Shown: one piece after another, positions 1 to 12,261 of the stretch
Numbering within the stretch: position 1 is the first letter of the stretch
Layout of the letters: every line of letters starts with the position of its first letter
Assembly (NCBI GenBank): GCA_009746045.1
Contig: RPFO01000065.1
Location: forward strand, 373,071 to 437,070
DNA: 64,000 nucleotides
Source of the DNA: Mesostigma viride
Taxonomy: Eukaryota; Streptophyta; Mesostigmatophyceae; Mesostigmatales; Mesostigmataceae
Direction: 5' to 3'
Program-made: the position numbers and the translations under genes
Notes under the pieces: model-generated
The model's database searches: none
Told to the model about the DNA's origin: nothing
What the model saw: only the letters and a program-made list of their open reading frames with translations

Positions 1-486
1 AGGGGCAGCCTGCCAGCCTGGGTGGCCCGTCCAACAACAACAAGTGAGGGAGCGGTGCCTCCTTCCGCTGCCTCTTCCAGCGCCGCTTCCAGCTCGTGAC
101 TGGTGGCAGCAGGTACACTCAGGCTGTAGGCGCGATAGGATGAGTCGGGCTTTTAATGCTCGCACACTAGCCTGCAGGTCAAGCGGTTAGGGGGGGCCCG
201 GGGGGGGCGAGACCCGCCTGCTGTAGATTCAGCCCGTGTGCCTGGGCCTCTGCAGCAGGCGGCCCTAGATGGGATCGATGATGCTTGCAGATCTTTTGTC
301 CGCCGGAACGGTGGTTCCGTAGCGGCAATGGCAGGATCGATCTGTAGTGGATGGGGGTGAATATGCTGAAGGAGCCCCTTACGAACCGTTAGTAGCCGCA
401 CGCTTGGCCTTGCCTGGTCCGGGGGAAGGTGGCCAAGTCACTGGATGTGCTGAACTTACTACCCCCCGGCCTCTTGGGGAGCAATT

Positions 487-2607
487 TTGAATGATGAGAG
501 TAAGATGGTACGGACGCTGAGCCCAGCAGAGCGGATCTTGCAGAAGTCGATGCGGATCTCGCAAGGGTGTAGCATGGAGGAGTTCGCGCGGGTTTGCACG
601 GTGTGTGTGGAGAGGGGGATTTTGGGTGGATTTTTTGAGGAGGAGCCGCCTATGGTGAACGGTACTTTTGGGGCCGGTCGGAAAGCCCAACGGCCGTATA
701 CGGCTGATTGTGGACAACCGTCGTGGCAACATGCCACTACCAGATCCTATGCCCGCTTTTTTACCACACCTTGGCGTGATTTGCGATTTGCCCACGCGCG
801 CTGGGGAGGATGTTTTTGGGGGCGTATATCAGATTTGGATTCGTACTACACAACAGACTCCCGTTTGGATGGCAGTGGCGGTACTGTGCCTGGATGCCGG
901 TGTGGTCGGATCTTGTGGGCCTGAGTGGGGCTCGACGGAAGGTGTGGCCATGGATGTTGTGCTGGCCAATGGGAAACAAGCTGGCCGTGGCTGCGGCCCA
1001 GTGTGTGCACCATGCAGTCTGTGTTGTACCGCTGTGGCCCCAATTGCCCCCGTTGGAGGCTAGTCGTGGGCTGATCGAGCATCGACATGTCAGCGCTGAT
1101 CCTGGTGGGGGAGGCCAACGAGGCGGGGCAGGCCGTCCGGCTGAGGCTGGAGTCCAGGACCCTGCTGCGCCCTTGGCGCCCTCGCCGTGCTTCAAATCTC
1201 GGCAGGATCTGGAACGTATGCATGCTGTGACGATCGATGACCTCCATTTCACCCACTGGGCCGGTCGGTGGATGGGGTGAATCAGCAGCTAGATCGTGTT
1301 CAGGCTGCCTACGTCGCTGTTGGGCTGGTGCAGAAGTCTGATGACAAGGTGGTACGGGCGACAGCTGAGCAGACTGGTGTGCAGGCGGTGGGTGTCATTC
1401 ACCAAAGAGATAATGACGCGGTGCCTGTTCCTGAGCGTGTGGTGGCGGTTATCGCTGCTACTCATCTAGAATCTTGGATTGCGGGTTTACAAACTACCGC
1501 GAACTTAGTTCTGTGCTTGGGAAGTGGGTGTGGATGCATCTGCATGCTGTGCCACCCCATGCTCTCGGTGTAGTCTGAGACGTATCGGCTGCTAGCAGCC
1601 ATGAACGCCTGAGCCCTGCCTGGGCAACGCTGGCACCTCCCTGCGGGGGCCCGCCAGGAGCTTCAGGCGGCGATCGACCTGGCCCCCTTTTTGAGGGCTG
1701 CCAGGGCCCGGCCCCTTTCTGACCGGGTAGTCGCAAGTGATGCGAGCAGTTCCGGCGGTGGGGTGGTCTACAGGGACCTGCCTGGGGCGGATTGTGCCCG
1801 GCTGGCGACCCGGCACGAACTTAGCGCGGGGTGGCGGACGACAGCCTCAGTTATAACGTCTGGGGAGGACTGGGACCTGGAGCGCATGGAGGAGGGGGAC
1901 TACAGCCTGCTGGATAATGGCCATGCACTGGCCAGCGTACGGCACTGTCACAGGTGCAGCGGGGGGAGCCTAATCACATCAACGTCAAGGAGGCGATTGC
2001 TGCGACCCAGCTAGGGGCCGGGTCGAGTGGTCGTGCCGGACCAAGGCGTGTCGAGGTAAGCGAGTCGTCCGGCTCGTGGACTCTAGTGCTGTGGTGGGGG
2101 CGTTTGTCAGAGGGCGGTCGTCTTCCTTCCGCCTCAACCAGCTGGTTCGGCGCTACTGCCGGCGCTCTGTCACTGGCTGGCGACATGCAGAGCCACTGCG
2201 GGGTCTGGGTGGCTACCGACCACAACCCAGCTGACAAGGCCAGTCGGCATGGCGCTTGGATTCCTGACTTGACCCGGTGTGGTGACGTGCATCCCAACCC
2301 TGGGCCTGAGGGGGCGCGACGCCCTCGGGACTTGGCACTTTTGGAGGGCACAGTCAACCCTGTTGTGTCTACCTTGCAAGCGTACCGGCGCGCAGCGGCT
2401 GTCTACGTGGCGTGGGCGCCACCTGGCCCCGTCGACCCAGCTGACGCGATAGCCATTTTCGGTGAGTGGATTTCTGCTGTCTACCATGCATTAGCCAGAG
2501 GGGGGCGGGGGCGTACCTTATGCCAGCATGCCAAGGCCTGTCTGCACCTGTATGTACTACCCCGGCATTGTTCGGAATTGGGTACCGGCTGGCGGACCGC
2601 CTGCTAG
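487..2607 (+). mobile_element. Decayed DIRS-like retroelement pol (RT, RNase H, start of tyrosine recombinase)
   Basis: A degenerate pol region spread over several frames. At 487-700 and 668-800 two frames join into an RT N-terminus (VERGILGGFFEEEPPMVNG, then KPNGRIRLIVDNRRGN). 1268-1520 matches the RT thumb/connection region of this kind of element. 1725-1770 has an RNase H start (VVASDASSSGGGVVY) and 2205-2250 its end (ATDHNPADKASRHG). Downstream of a 2A-like motif, 2350-2600 looks like the helical core-binding domain of a tyrosine recombinase, but the catalytic R-H-R-Y part is missing. The order RT, RNase H, recombinase and the ADKASR signature are typical of DIRS/Ngaro/Pat-type elements and not of LTR elements with DDE integrases. 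Frameshifts show it is dead. The family call is by motif only. Confidence 0.65.
2281..2307 (+). other. 2A-like ribosome-skipping motif (GDVHPNPGP)
   Basis: The codons read GDVHPNPGP directly after the end of the RNase H domain and before the recombinase-like segment. The 2A consensus is D-V/I-E-x-N-P-G-P, with skipping between G and the last P. Here the E is replaced by H, a variant familiar from non-LTR retrotransposon proteins. Its position at a domain boundary fits separation of RT-RNase H from the recombinase. Activity is inferred. Confidence 0.6.
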
Positions 2608-2699
2608 CAGGTTGGCAGCGGCTTGTTCCAGCTGTTAGCCCTCCGCCTATGCCCTGGCGCCTTTGCTACAGTAGTGGCTTTAATCAATTTGCGAATAAT

Positions 2700-3541
2700 T
2701 ATTTTTTCCGGGTGGCTGGGATGCGATGGTGGCCGTCTGCTCCGCTATCTTTGGGACCTGTGTGGCCAGGGCCTCCGTCGGTTTGGGCGGTGATGGCTTC
2801 AAGCTTCTTCATGAGCACGCCGCACTTGCCCTCCACCTGGTTGAGGCGAGAGACAAGTGCAGCGTGCGTCTCAGGTGCCTGCGCGCCGCGGTGTGCAGCG
2901 CCGTGAGCTGAGGTTGGAGCCAGTGTGGACGACCTTGGTTTCCACATTGGAGACCCGGGCCTCCCGCCGTGTTGAGCGTCGTGTTCAGCGAGGTCAGCTT
3001 CTCGGCCAACGGCCAGGTCACGTGCTCCTCCAGCGCTGCTCGGATGTCATCCTTGCAGAGGGAGGAAGCCGATGTGGCTGCTGCATGGCTGCGCAGGCCC
3101 GGCTGGGTTGCGGAGCTTAGCGACGAGGTCGTCGCCAGTTAGCTTGAAGAAGCTGAAAAGGATAGCGAGGCGATGATTGCATTCTGGCAGGGCGAGGAAC
3201 TCCTTCACTTTGTCGGCGGGGATGGGCCCGGCATCGGGCCCACGGAGCTTGTGTTCCTGTGCGTAGTACTGGACTATCTCGGCGCATTCTGCGTCGGTCA
3301 GTCGCAGGCAAGCCGCGAAAAGAAAAGCTTGCGTAGTCTAGGTACTGTTGCCATTTGCATTTGTCGTAGCATGGTATCTTGGGATCTGGCGAGGCGCTTG
3401 GCGATGGGTTTGCTGGCGGTGGGTTGGCGGGCCCAGACGACTGGGAAAGGACGATGGCGAGTGGGTTGGGCTGGGAGCCAGAAAGCTCCTTTTCCAAACC
3501 TCGTTTTGCTTTTGGAGTCGTCGTAGCTGCTCACTTGTCAC
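2700..3541 (-). pseudogene. Broken gag-like ORF convergent to the DIRS-like pol
   Basis: Three minus-strand frames together read as one protein. It starts MTSEQLRRLQKQNEVWKRSF (3541), is Pro/Ser rich, continues through KWQQYLDYASFSFRGLPATD (near 3330) and a helical region (AECAEIVQYYAQEHKLRG, FLALPECNHRLAILFSFFKL), and ends in a coiled-coil-like stretch (ETHAALVSRLNQVEGKCGVL, about 2860). Composition and architecture resemble a retroelement nucleocapsid/gag-type protein, but no zinc knuckle is visible and I do not recognise the family. It points toward the 3' end of the pol remnant, so it is either a second element or a rearranged part of the same one. Confidence 0.4.
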
Positions 3542-3732
3542 GTGCGTAACTTTGTCGATACTGCGTTTCAGCCGTTACTAACCAATTATACTGGCGAGTG
3601 CGTCTTAAAAAGGCGCATCGAATGCAAGTGATCTGACCGAATATGGGGCTCAGACGCAAAAGATCTGAGCTCCGCCATCAGCCATACCGCCGTCAGCCAT
3701 TTTTCGTTGTTTCATTTGGCTGTACAAAGGCA

Positions 3733-4157
3733 GTGGACATGGCGGGGTAAAGTCGTGCTGAGTGCGCACCGAAGTGGTCGACCCCTCATACAGGGTGCGG
3801 ATGACAGTAATCAGGGGAGTGGGGACGCAAGCGCGAGCAAGGACCGCCCATAGAGCGGCCCAGAGGACATAATCAAAAGGATTGATGAAGTCGACGAAGA
3901 TCAGGATGGCGGGAAACTCACCAGGTTGCAGGAGAGCGTTTTCCTCGAAGAGGCGGCGCGCGACGAAGATGGCCATGACGGTGTTGCGCCCAGGACGAAA
4001 GCCCATTCGACTCTCCCCAAGGTAACGGTCGAGAGCAGAACGAAGGCGGTTGATCGAGGATCATGCGCGTGAACAACTTGAGTGCGGCGCTCTGGATGCA
4101 GACTAGGCGGTAGTTGGCGGGGTCGTCAGGGGAACCTTTGTTTTTGTACAGCATAAT
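3733..4157 (-). mobile_element. LINE family A fragment (RT domain only)
   Basis: The minus strand encodes LYKNKGSPDDPANYR, then MGFRPGRNTVMAIFVARRLF and FVDFINPFDYVLWAALWAVL, co-linear with the intact RT portions at 21350-21770 and 38133-38530. The motif A aspartate is present, but the core has lost KAFDS (INPFDY), there is a frameshift near 4040, and both ends are truncated. It is a dead remnant. Confidence 0.85.
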
Positions 4158-4454
4158 ACGGCTTACTCATAGCGGATGCAGTAAGGCTGCCCCATGGTCC
4201 AGAGCCCACAGATTGGCTTGGAACACATTTAGAGGCGCCGGTTTGGGAGAATCTAAAGGCCTCTCCTCAAAAGCAAGGATGACTCTCATCGGGCAGATTA
4301 GGTAGCCTAGCACGGAGAGTGGGTGCATGCTGCGACGCACCACTCATCCTCTTGCCACCCCTTATTAGAAAAGGGATGCCTAGTGTTGCTGACCTTCTTT
4401 CACTAGAGAGACATCAATTTCCATGGATGATGGAAGTGTTAAATGTCCTTGCAG

Positions 4455-4467
4455 TTACAGTTTTACA
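4455..4467 (-). terminator. Putative TGTAA polyadenylation signals of the ABM gene
   Basis: Two TGTAA motifs on the minus strand (4459-4455 and 4467-4463) lie about 175 bases downstream of the ABM stop. TGTAA is the usual green-algal poly(A) signal. The motif is short, so this is suggestive only. Confidence 0.3.
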
Positions 4468-4639
4468 TGTCAAGCCTGGGTGGCTGAGATACTTTGGAAT
4501 GGAACGCGACATCCAGGTGCAAAAATGGGTTGTTTCTTCACTCTGGAATAATACTTAGAACAAACAGCTTAATACGCCCGGCTAGTCAAATTTTCCAAGT
4601 ATTCTGCGTGCATAGCAATCAGCCATCAGGAGATCAGAT

Positions 4640-7146
4640 TTACATAGGTGATTTGGGGTCTGCCTTTGGGTTGAGAAGGAAGGTACCGTCTGCCAACTCT
4701 TCCTTAACGGCACCAAACTGGGCCAGCAACTTCTTCGAATCCTCACTGATAGGCCCATCGGCGAGATACCAGACAGGGCCCATGGAACCCTCTGGTTCCA
4801 AAGAGGCCTTGACCCTGGCCAACGGGTCGGCCGCCTTGGGGTTGGCCAGGTGGGCCTGGTGCACAGGAAAATTGGCCGAACAGAACAGAAGAACAAGCAA
4901 ACAGAGTCATAAGTCAGGGTGGCGCATCTAGTGCATGCTCCTTGTCACGGAGCTGTGTGGCGAGAAAGCTTGCATGAAGAAGTGCATGCGCAGTCAGTAG
5001 CGTAGCTGGAGCAGAGGAGCGCATAAAGCTGGGGATGCGTGATGCGATGCCCAGAGCAACTATCCGCCTGCCGAGCCGATCTGTTTGCACATGTCCATGC
5101 TGCAATGTGCACCTCTGACGTGAGCCTGTCTAATGCACACCATGGCACAGCTATGCATGCAACAGCTATGCTGTGCCCCTGTACACAGCTGGGTGAAGGG
5201 CATAATGTGCTGTCATGCGGCGGCCAGGCAGGCAGGTACAAGCATGGATGCATGTGCAGGTGATACCCACCGACATGGGTTCGGCGGCCAGCGTACATCT
5301 TAAACATGATGATAAAAATGAGCGCGTTCTCCCCCTGCCATCCCGAACATCCACATCCCCAGATATCCACATCCCCAAAAGAGAATACAAGCACACTTGA
5401 GTGGCTGCCCTGCTCGTCAAGGCATTTGTGACCCATGACCTCATCATCCGATGGGTCCATGCATCCCCAGGGATAAACGCACCACGAAGGTCTCGTTGTT
5501 GGCGTACAGCTCAATAAAATTGAACACCTGCATCCAGGGGAGTTGGGAGGGCAGCCATTAGCGGGCGAGGGGCAATCAGGCCATCAGTATACAGGTGGGG
5601 GCCTCACATGCGGGACAACAATATTCTTCATGCCATGAACCATGCCATGCTGGCCTCAAGCTCGACCATGACGATCTCACCACCCATGGTGGCAACGTGC
5701 CTAGACTGTTCCCACGACCAAGTGGTGACAGCATGCTGTTGTATCACGGAAACCTATGGTGACTGTGGTGGTTGTGGCCCCAATGCCACACCCAGCAGAG
5801 TTTGCAGCATCCCCCCCCCCCCGTTCCCTCCCCAAACAGGGATAACTCCTGCGTGTGCTCTCAGGTCACACTCTAATGCCATTCTCGACCACCCTACAGC
5901 TGTAATACTGTGTGATGCGCCCCAAAACTACAGTAACTGTAATACTGCATGAATTTCTCTAGCGAAAATGCGCATGGCCCCCAATGCCAATCAAGGCGAG
6001 AGCTGCTGGCATGGCGGGCCACGACACTGAAGACACAACAGCATCAAGCACAGGAGCGAGCGGGCCAACTGCATGCAGCTTTTAGGTGGCCCGACAGGCA
6101 AAGCTGAGCGTCACAGTGAAGGAAGGCACTTAGTACGACCTGCTGGATAGGTAGATATTCTTCTTTCGCTCGAGTGGACCAGGAGAGGCATACCCTGGTC
6201 TCGCTCACAACGCCAGGCCTGTCCCTGTCCATGCCATGTCCATGCAACAACCAGTGCAGGCCTGGAATCCAGAAGACCTATACGTTTATTGCGACGTTGT
6301 AGACTCTAGTGTATCGCCCCGGTTTCTCTTTGGTGAAGGCAAGTGGACGTGGCGGGGATGCCAGGTGCCTTACCCGGGGATTCTCCTTGCTCTGACCTCG
6401 CGTCCACCGGGGCGGGGGCAAATGCAGCATGGACACGCAGGGACCACGGAGACCAAGAGGCAGTTTTTGTAGAAGGCGTGAGTCCGCTCTAGCCTCTGCT
6501 ATCGCGGCCGGATTGCAAAGTCGTGGGAATACTCAGCATTAGGGATGCATGTTCACACGCGCGTCATCAATGCACAGCAACTACATGACATCGAACGATT
6601 AGTGACACCCAATGGTAGCAGGGAACGGCGCAGGTTTTGATATTGAGCACTAGACCCAATGAACTCTCACGGCACAACGCTTGAACAGTGCTATTTAACT
6701 CGATGCAGCCCAAGACGAATCACGGGGACGTTGGGTCTGAATCTGTTAGTCTTAGAAACCAAGGTGGCTCATGGGGGCTGACTGCTTCCAAGGACAACAC
6801 CCAGATTTCTGCTTTGAAGCCACCCACCGCAATCAACATACGATAATAATCTCTTCGACACGGGCGCTACGCTTTGGCAGCTTACCCTCTTCATGGCGTA
6901 CATGATCACACCTGGGTGATCCTTTGCCATAATGGCCGCAAGGTCTTTGAATCCCTGGGCACATTGCTCTTCTTTACCAGGGGACGCAGTCACGGTCAGG
7001 TTAATGTGAATGGAGGAGCTGGCCATGGTTGGTGAGCGAACCCGGACTGCTGAGGTCCTAACGCCCTTCGGGGATGAATTGGCCCGGGGAACAGCCCTAA
7101 GAACCAGGCTGGAAGACAACATTGCGTTCTGAGCAGCAGTCATCAT
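4640..7146 (-). CDS. ABM-domain (antibiotic biosynthesis monooxygenase-like) protein, likely plastid-targeted
   Basis: Three exons on the minus strand: 7146-6886, 5527-5483 and 4855-4640, giving 173 aa. Introns start GTAAGC and GTGCGT and end GCAG and CCAG; both are phase 0. Residues 1-45 are rich in Ser, Ala and Arg with almost no acidic residues, as in algal plastid transit peptides. The ABM ferredoxin-like fold starts at SIHINLTVTASPGKEEQCAQ and continues IMYAMKR, then across two junctions FNFIELYANNETFVAHLANP, the classic ABM beta-strand plus H-L motif. The 45-base middle exon is confirmed by this reconstructed motif. ABM proteins act as small monooxygenases, haem-degrading enzymes or quorum-type regulators; the substrate cannot be read here. 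The C-terminal extension ends LLNPKADPKSPM. Methionine 1 or 2 could be the start; an upstream in-frame Met at 7251 lies in retroposon-like sequence and is less likely. Confidence 0.82.
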
Positions 7147-7214
7147 CCTGCGATCGTGAATGACCTGTTCTTGGCCTGAAATCAAAGGGGCTGGGCGAAG
7201 AACGCGCACGTCTA

Positions 7215-7270
7215 GCAACCTGTCGGACAACCGGCGCGGGAATAAATACAACTAGCTCAACTCAACAGCA
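7215..7270 (+). repeat. Short retroposon (SINE-like) 3' end with AACTC tail
   Basis: Contains CTGTCGGACAACCGGCGCGGGAA followed by a short run of CTCAACTCAAC, matching the end of the copy at 50480-50650 and the unit beside the satellite at 57380. It lies about 75 bases upstream of the ABM start codon, so it forms part of that gene's promoter or 5' leader. Confidence 0.5.
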
Positions 7271-7469
7271 ATTTTTTAATTCTGAAGGAGACAACAGATG
7301 AGAAAACCGAAACCATGGCAATCTTCCAGCCAGATTCTCGGGTAGCGGATCTCTTTCGGAATGCCGCCAAGTGGATGCATCCTGCCGTGTGCCATGACTG
7401 CCATCCCTTGCCGCTGAACCCTCGCCGCTCAACACTTGCCGCTTCCCGGTTTCTGACTGTCAGTCGGTG

Positions 7470-7530
7470 ACTCAGTTGTTGTTGTTGTTGTTGTGTCCCA
7501 CGCCGCAGTCAGCAGCAGAGAGTCTATAGT
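7470..7530 (+). repeat. SINE-like head: (GTT)n plus GTCCCACGCCGCAGTCAGCAG
   Basis: A GTT run followed by TGTCCCACGCCGCAGTCAGC. The same head occurs at 50485-50525 and, as a variant, at 34075-34125. Here it is separated from the matching tail at 7215, so the two parts may be halves of different insertions in the shared promoter region. Confidence 0.45.
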
Positions 7531-8321
7531 GCCGAGGGCCGGATATATTTAGTATCGGTGGTACTATCGGGGCACTGGACATGGACGGTGATTAAGTATA
7601 TTCTTTATTCCCACGCCGGTTATGTGCGGCGTGGGGACTGGGATCCAATTACTGACGGACTGACTGACGCCGGTTATCCGACAGAGATATTTTTGGCGGG
7701 ACACCATCTAACACCGAGCAATATTTCCGGTGCAATCCTTGAAAAAAACACCCATTTCACCAGGATTTCACCGGAACCCCCCCCCCCCCCCCCGACCAAA
7801 TGGCCTCAAGTTGTCCAAGCTTTAGTGACATGGCGGTAACTGCCGCGCGACTACGTGTCTAGCTCTAGTAGGGGAGGGGACATCGCGCACACGTGCGCCA
7901 AGGACCTGGATTCACGCGGAAGCGAGCCATTTTCCGCATTCCTTGGATTTTTCTCGTCGCAAAAGCAAGCCAAGGGAAGCAAAGCCCAGCCCAGCATATC
8001 TCTACGGGAGAATACTACCAGTGTGATAAGCCTTTCCTCGGCGATGTGTTGAGCATCTGCTGTGCTGGTTGGCGATATGTAGTGTTCGCGTTTTTTTTTT
8101 TGCATTTCTGATCTGCATATGTTAGTTTGCGTAGCCGGTTCAGTCCATCGTAGGTGTTCGGGGGGGGATAAGGGGGTTGTGTCGCTACAAGTGCGGCTGG
8201 CATTCAGATGTTAGGCTGTTCCTCGGTTGGTTGGAATTCATGATGGGATGTCCTGGCCCTCGCTAGGCTGGCGGGCTAAAGCTACTGGTTCCCCGGTGTG
8301 CCTTAGCAATACGCTGTAGCA

Positions 8322-10033
8322 ATGGATCCCAAAGAGGATAGGCCAGAGGTCAAAGTTTCAAAGAAGAAAGGCGCTTTATGCGAACTTGACGTGCGGGCAC
8401 ACCTGCTTGTCCCACCGGAAAGAGTTTACGCTGTGCTGACGTTGGAGGATAATTCACATGTCTTTCGTAACGTGGATGTAAGTTCATGGCACTGGCGGAG
8501 TGTGCAACTACAGTTCATATGTGTACTTGCAACTGATTTTATTTCTGTTGGCTTGCCCTACTTGCTTACCAAACGCGTTTTTTGTATGCGCTTCACTTTT
8601 GTTGGCGCATCATTCCGTATGCTTAATTCCTAGTAGATGTAAAAGTTTGCTACCTTTGCGTTTATCGTGTAAGATTTTGCGTCCTTTCTCAAATGAGATA
8701 GACAGCTCAGACACACAGAGAGTAAGTTTATCTTTTAAATTGTGGGCTCGTTCACTGTCGCGTGCAGAAAATAAAGAACCGTAAAGTCCTGGAGTATGAC
8801 GGCAACCGCAAGGTAGTGCAGGTCACACACAGCAGCAAGTGGAGTTTTCTATGGATGCACGGAGAGTTCGATACCACGGTTGTCGTCACCGAAGACGAAG
8901 CCAAGAAGGAGGTACAGTCAATCCCCGCGTTTTTTTTTTTAACGATTCTTAAGGTTACAGCCCCGCTTTAAGTTACGACGCCCCAGATGTTGGCAGCGTT
9001 TACCTCGCCGCCCACCTTTCGCAAAATATCTGGCCGGAAAAATGGACTTTGGGCGACTTCGATGCTGCGGCTGGATCAGGCTTGGCGAGAGCTATCGATT
9101 GCCGTGTAGAAAGCCCGTCAGATGAGGAAGGGGTGGGCTGCTAGCCTGATTGTACCGCTAAGGTTAGGCCCCCGCGTTAAGTCACGTCCCCGCGTTTAAA
9201 GTGACGACGCCGAGAATCTGGCGGGATCGTAACTTAATGCGGGGATGACTGTACATCATCTGCTGATTCTAGGTTTCGCCATGCAGTGACAGCGTGGGCC
9301 GTCACTACATGCCGCTCGCCCTGGCAGTGCACGTGTTGCCCATCTCCGTAAAGCCATATCTCATCTCTGCACCTTTTCGATTTTTGCGCGTCTGGAATCC
9401 GTGTAATTGTGCTTGGCCAGACTGGCCAAGTTCAAGTGCTCACATCATGTTTCGACCGTCGTGCTTTCCTCGGGCTTGCAGATATCGTTTGACCTCGCAG
9501 GCCCTCAGGGCTTCATGAGGGCCTTCCACGGCGGATGGAAGCTGTCCCCCTGTGACTGCGTGCCGACCAGCACTGCGCCTGCTGAAGCACCCATGGATGA
9601 CGCGCCAGCTGGCAGCGCGCCAGAGGGCGGGAAGCGTGAGGACGATGGACAGCCGACCAAAGAAACCACGGCCAAGGAGGGGGCTAAAGGTTGCGATGGG
9701 AAAGGCTGCTGGGCGACGCTGCAGCAGGTAGTGGAGCCGCGCATATTCGTGCCACCTGGCATGAGCCACATTCTGCGCGGCATCACCGCCCATGTGGCGA
9801 GCAACATGTTTGCGGACCTGAGGGCTGAGTTCGTGCGCCAGAAGAAGGCCAGGCTGGCCGCCGCATCCGACAGCAGTAGCGCCACGACGGCAGCGATGGC
9901 AGCGGTTAGTGTGTCAAGCAGCGCCACATGCAACATGGATCAGGATCCCTCAGGGACCTGCAGCTCGGGGGTGGCCGCATCACCGTTCAAGGCTTCCCAT
10001 TTGCATGCGGAGGCGCTGGCCATGTCGGGGTAG
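8322..10033 (+). CDS. SRPBCC/START-like (polyketide cyclase/CoQ-binding fold) protein
   Basis: Three exons (8322-8477, 8768-8911, 9482-10033) encode 283 aa with phase 0 introns (GTAAGT..GCAG and GTACAG..GCAG). The N-terminus MDPKEDRPEVKVSKKK is charged. Residues 20-125 read as an SRPBCC fold: ELDVRAHLLVPPERVYAVLT (strand and helix that begin the pocket), NVDKIKNRKVLEYDGNRKVV (junction of exons 1 and 2), WSFLWMHGEFDTTVVV, then FDLAGPQGFMRAFHGGWKL (exon 3). Proteins of this fold bind hydrophobic ligands such as lipids or quinones; the ligand cannot be named. After residue 135 comes a Gly/Glu-rich linker, then a segment ending IFVPPGMSHILRGITAHVAS and a Ser/Ala-rich tail. It is transcribed divergently from the ABM gene across about 1.2 kb. 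Both introns are AT-richer than the exons. Confidence 0.8.
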
Positions 10034-12261
10034 TGGACACCAGAGTGACACGTGGTGCGTGCAGGCGGTGCGAGATCTTGACACGATGGCCATTGGAATC
10101 ATGGCCACGTGGGGCTTACGCTTGCGGTATCTTGTATGGTTAACGATCGGCAACAGTCGCACGTGGGAACGTGCGCCAGACACAAGTTGTATCGTTGGCG
10201 AGTAAAGAAGCTTTGTGAGTGGATGCTTAAGGAGCATCAGGAATGGATAGGTTTTCGTTGCCGGATGGCAGCATATTGGGAGCACTTTGGGAGCGTGAGA
10301 GCTGCAGGCGATTGTTTCACGCATGTACATAAAAAATTGTTTAAGTGTACATAATTTGGCATTTGTAGCTGTCAACTATAAGTTGTACTTTTGCGTTTTT
10401 GCGTCGCGGCGCTAGGCAGCATTTAGTTTACTATTTCCTGCTTGCCTCGACGATTTACGCGTGGTTGGTATAGCTAGCCTCGGCTATCCCTCCTGAACCG
10501 CATCTTCAGTTCAGATTTGAAGCCATGCTCAATCCGTTTCACGTTTGGATACCTTTGGTATCGAGTGGACAGGTGTGTAGCACTCCTACGCACCATTACC
10601 TCACGTAGTATATCTAGCACAGATTCCGAATTCATTGCATTACCGAAAACCAAGGGTTGGCCTCCTAGACGTCGGCTTTCAAGTTCAAACTTTGTATACC
10701 CCCGCGGAATCTAGCAATTCCGACCAGTTTCGAGTGCGCACCAGTCATAGTAGTTACCCTTCGCACAAACCTCAGCCAATCATTTCCGCATAACCGCCCT
10801 GTTGGCGCCGCAGGAACTAATCTGTTTGATTCACCCAGATTTCAGCCAAGGAATCGGGAGGGGAAAACCGTGGAATCAGGAAGGGAAAATGGTGGAATCA
10901 TATGCATGTCTCCTTGATATGCATGATTCCAGCCATGGTCAACCCGCCTACTTGGGCGATACTAGAATATCGTGTAGGTCCGTGCGTAGTACTCCTGCGC
11001 ACTTAGGTCTAGTGGTGAGTCATCTTCTATAGATTCAGCAATATCGGCGTGCCAAATCAAAATCAGAATATCGGACATATTGGCACCCCTCTCCGGTAAA
11101 GAGGTTTTTCGCAGTTGGGGCTGTTTCGAAACGTAAAGTGAGATGCCTTCGGATCAGGAGACTCACACAGCCACGAAATCATGCCAAAGGTCCTATGTTC
11201 GATTCCTCGCTGGTAGCTTCTGGGCTTTCTTACTTTCTGTGTTCCGCGGAGTCTCAGATTTGGGCCGCTAGCGTTTTCACGTTTGTAGCTTTCTGATCGA
11301 CGACAATATATGCAGGCTGAACTAGTACACCACTATCGCCCGTTCAAGTCCGGCCTCATGGCCCATGCAACGCCATGTCGACCCGCCCATGCTTGGCATT
11401 TAATTCTATTAATTAGTTAATTAATTTATTTATTTAATGCTTAGCATTTAGCAAGCTTTTGCGCTAGACTACCAATTATGGTCCCGTTCCTGCCTTAGCG
11501 AAAAAATGCACCTCAGCACCTGCTAGCCATGGTAAACCTGCTAGCACTGGCAGTCTGGGATGTTATGAACAAAACCCGGCAAGTCAATCCAATCTCACGT
11601 TCAAAATGCGGCTTCCATAGACATGTGTCGACTACTTTGTTTATGCGTGTGATTCAAATCGCCAATTGTGAATTCCATATTTGGAGTTTAGGGCTATGGC
11701 TGGCAGGACGGATATATTGCATGACGACACACTTTTTGTGGCTTGAGACAGAAAGCTGTGTGTGAATAAAGTTCGTACTTCTTGAGATGTTTGTCATGTT
11801 TATTTTGATTCAAACGCGCAGCCCCCCTTAAGCATGTCGAATGGCATGTGCACTGAGTTGCTGGCCGGCAGCCACTGCCATGTCGCCGGATCAGACTGGC
11901 GTACAAACCACATAATCTTCTTGTTCACGCATGCTAACCACAACCATCGTTAAGCCGACGTTGTGCAGGAATTTTTTTGCATATGCCTTGGTTTAATAGT
12001 GGACGCTGCATCCCCGATTCGGCCGTGAAGCTGGTTGTCAGCTAGACGTTAGCAGCGGAGTGCCGGGCCGCCCTATCTGGAATAACTTTCGCACTCTCCA
12101 TCGGCATTAAAAGTTGAAAATTCCCTCCGATCGACCATGCCAATGAACAGGAAAATGCCATCATCTGTTGTCTATTGAAGTCCGGGCGTGCTTTATATAT
12201 TTGCCACGAGGTGGTGTATTATGCCAGTTGTGCCACCTGTAATTTACATTACTAGGCTTGG
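10034..12261. other. Intergenic stretch, no gene recognised
   Basis: Only short ORFs without recognisable motifs. The first few hundred bases are probably the 3' UTR of the SRPBCC-like gene. 11395-11445 is a TTAATTAATT-type AT-rich patch, as found at LINE A tails, but no LINE sequence adjoins it. A GTTCGATTCC box near 11199 recalls a tRNA B box without a folded tRNA around it. Confidence 0.5.

Noticed and set aside
11150-11225. tRNA gene (GTTCGATTCC B-box-like)
   Set aside because: No acceptor or anticodon stem can be folded around it and there is no A box at proper spacing.
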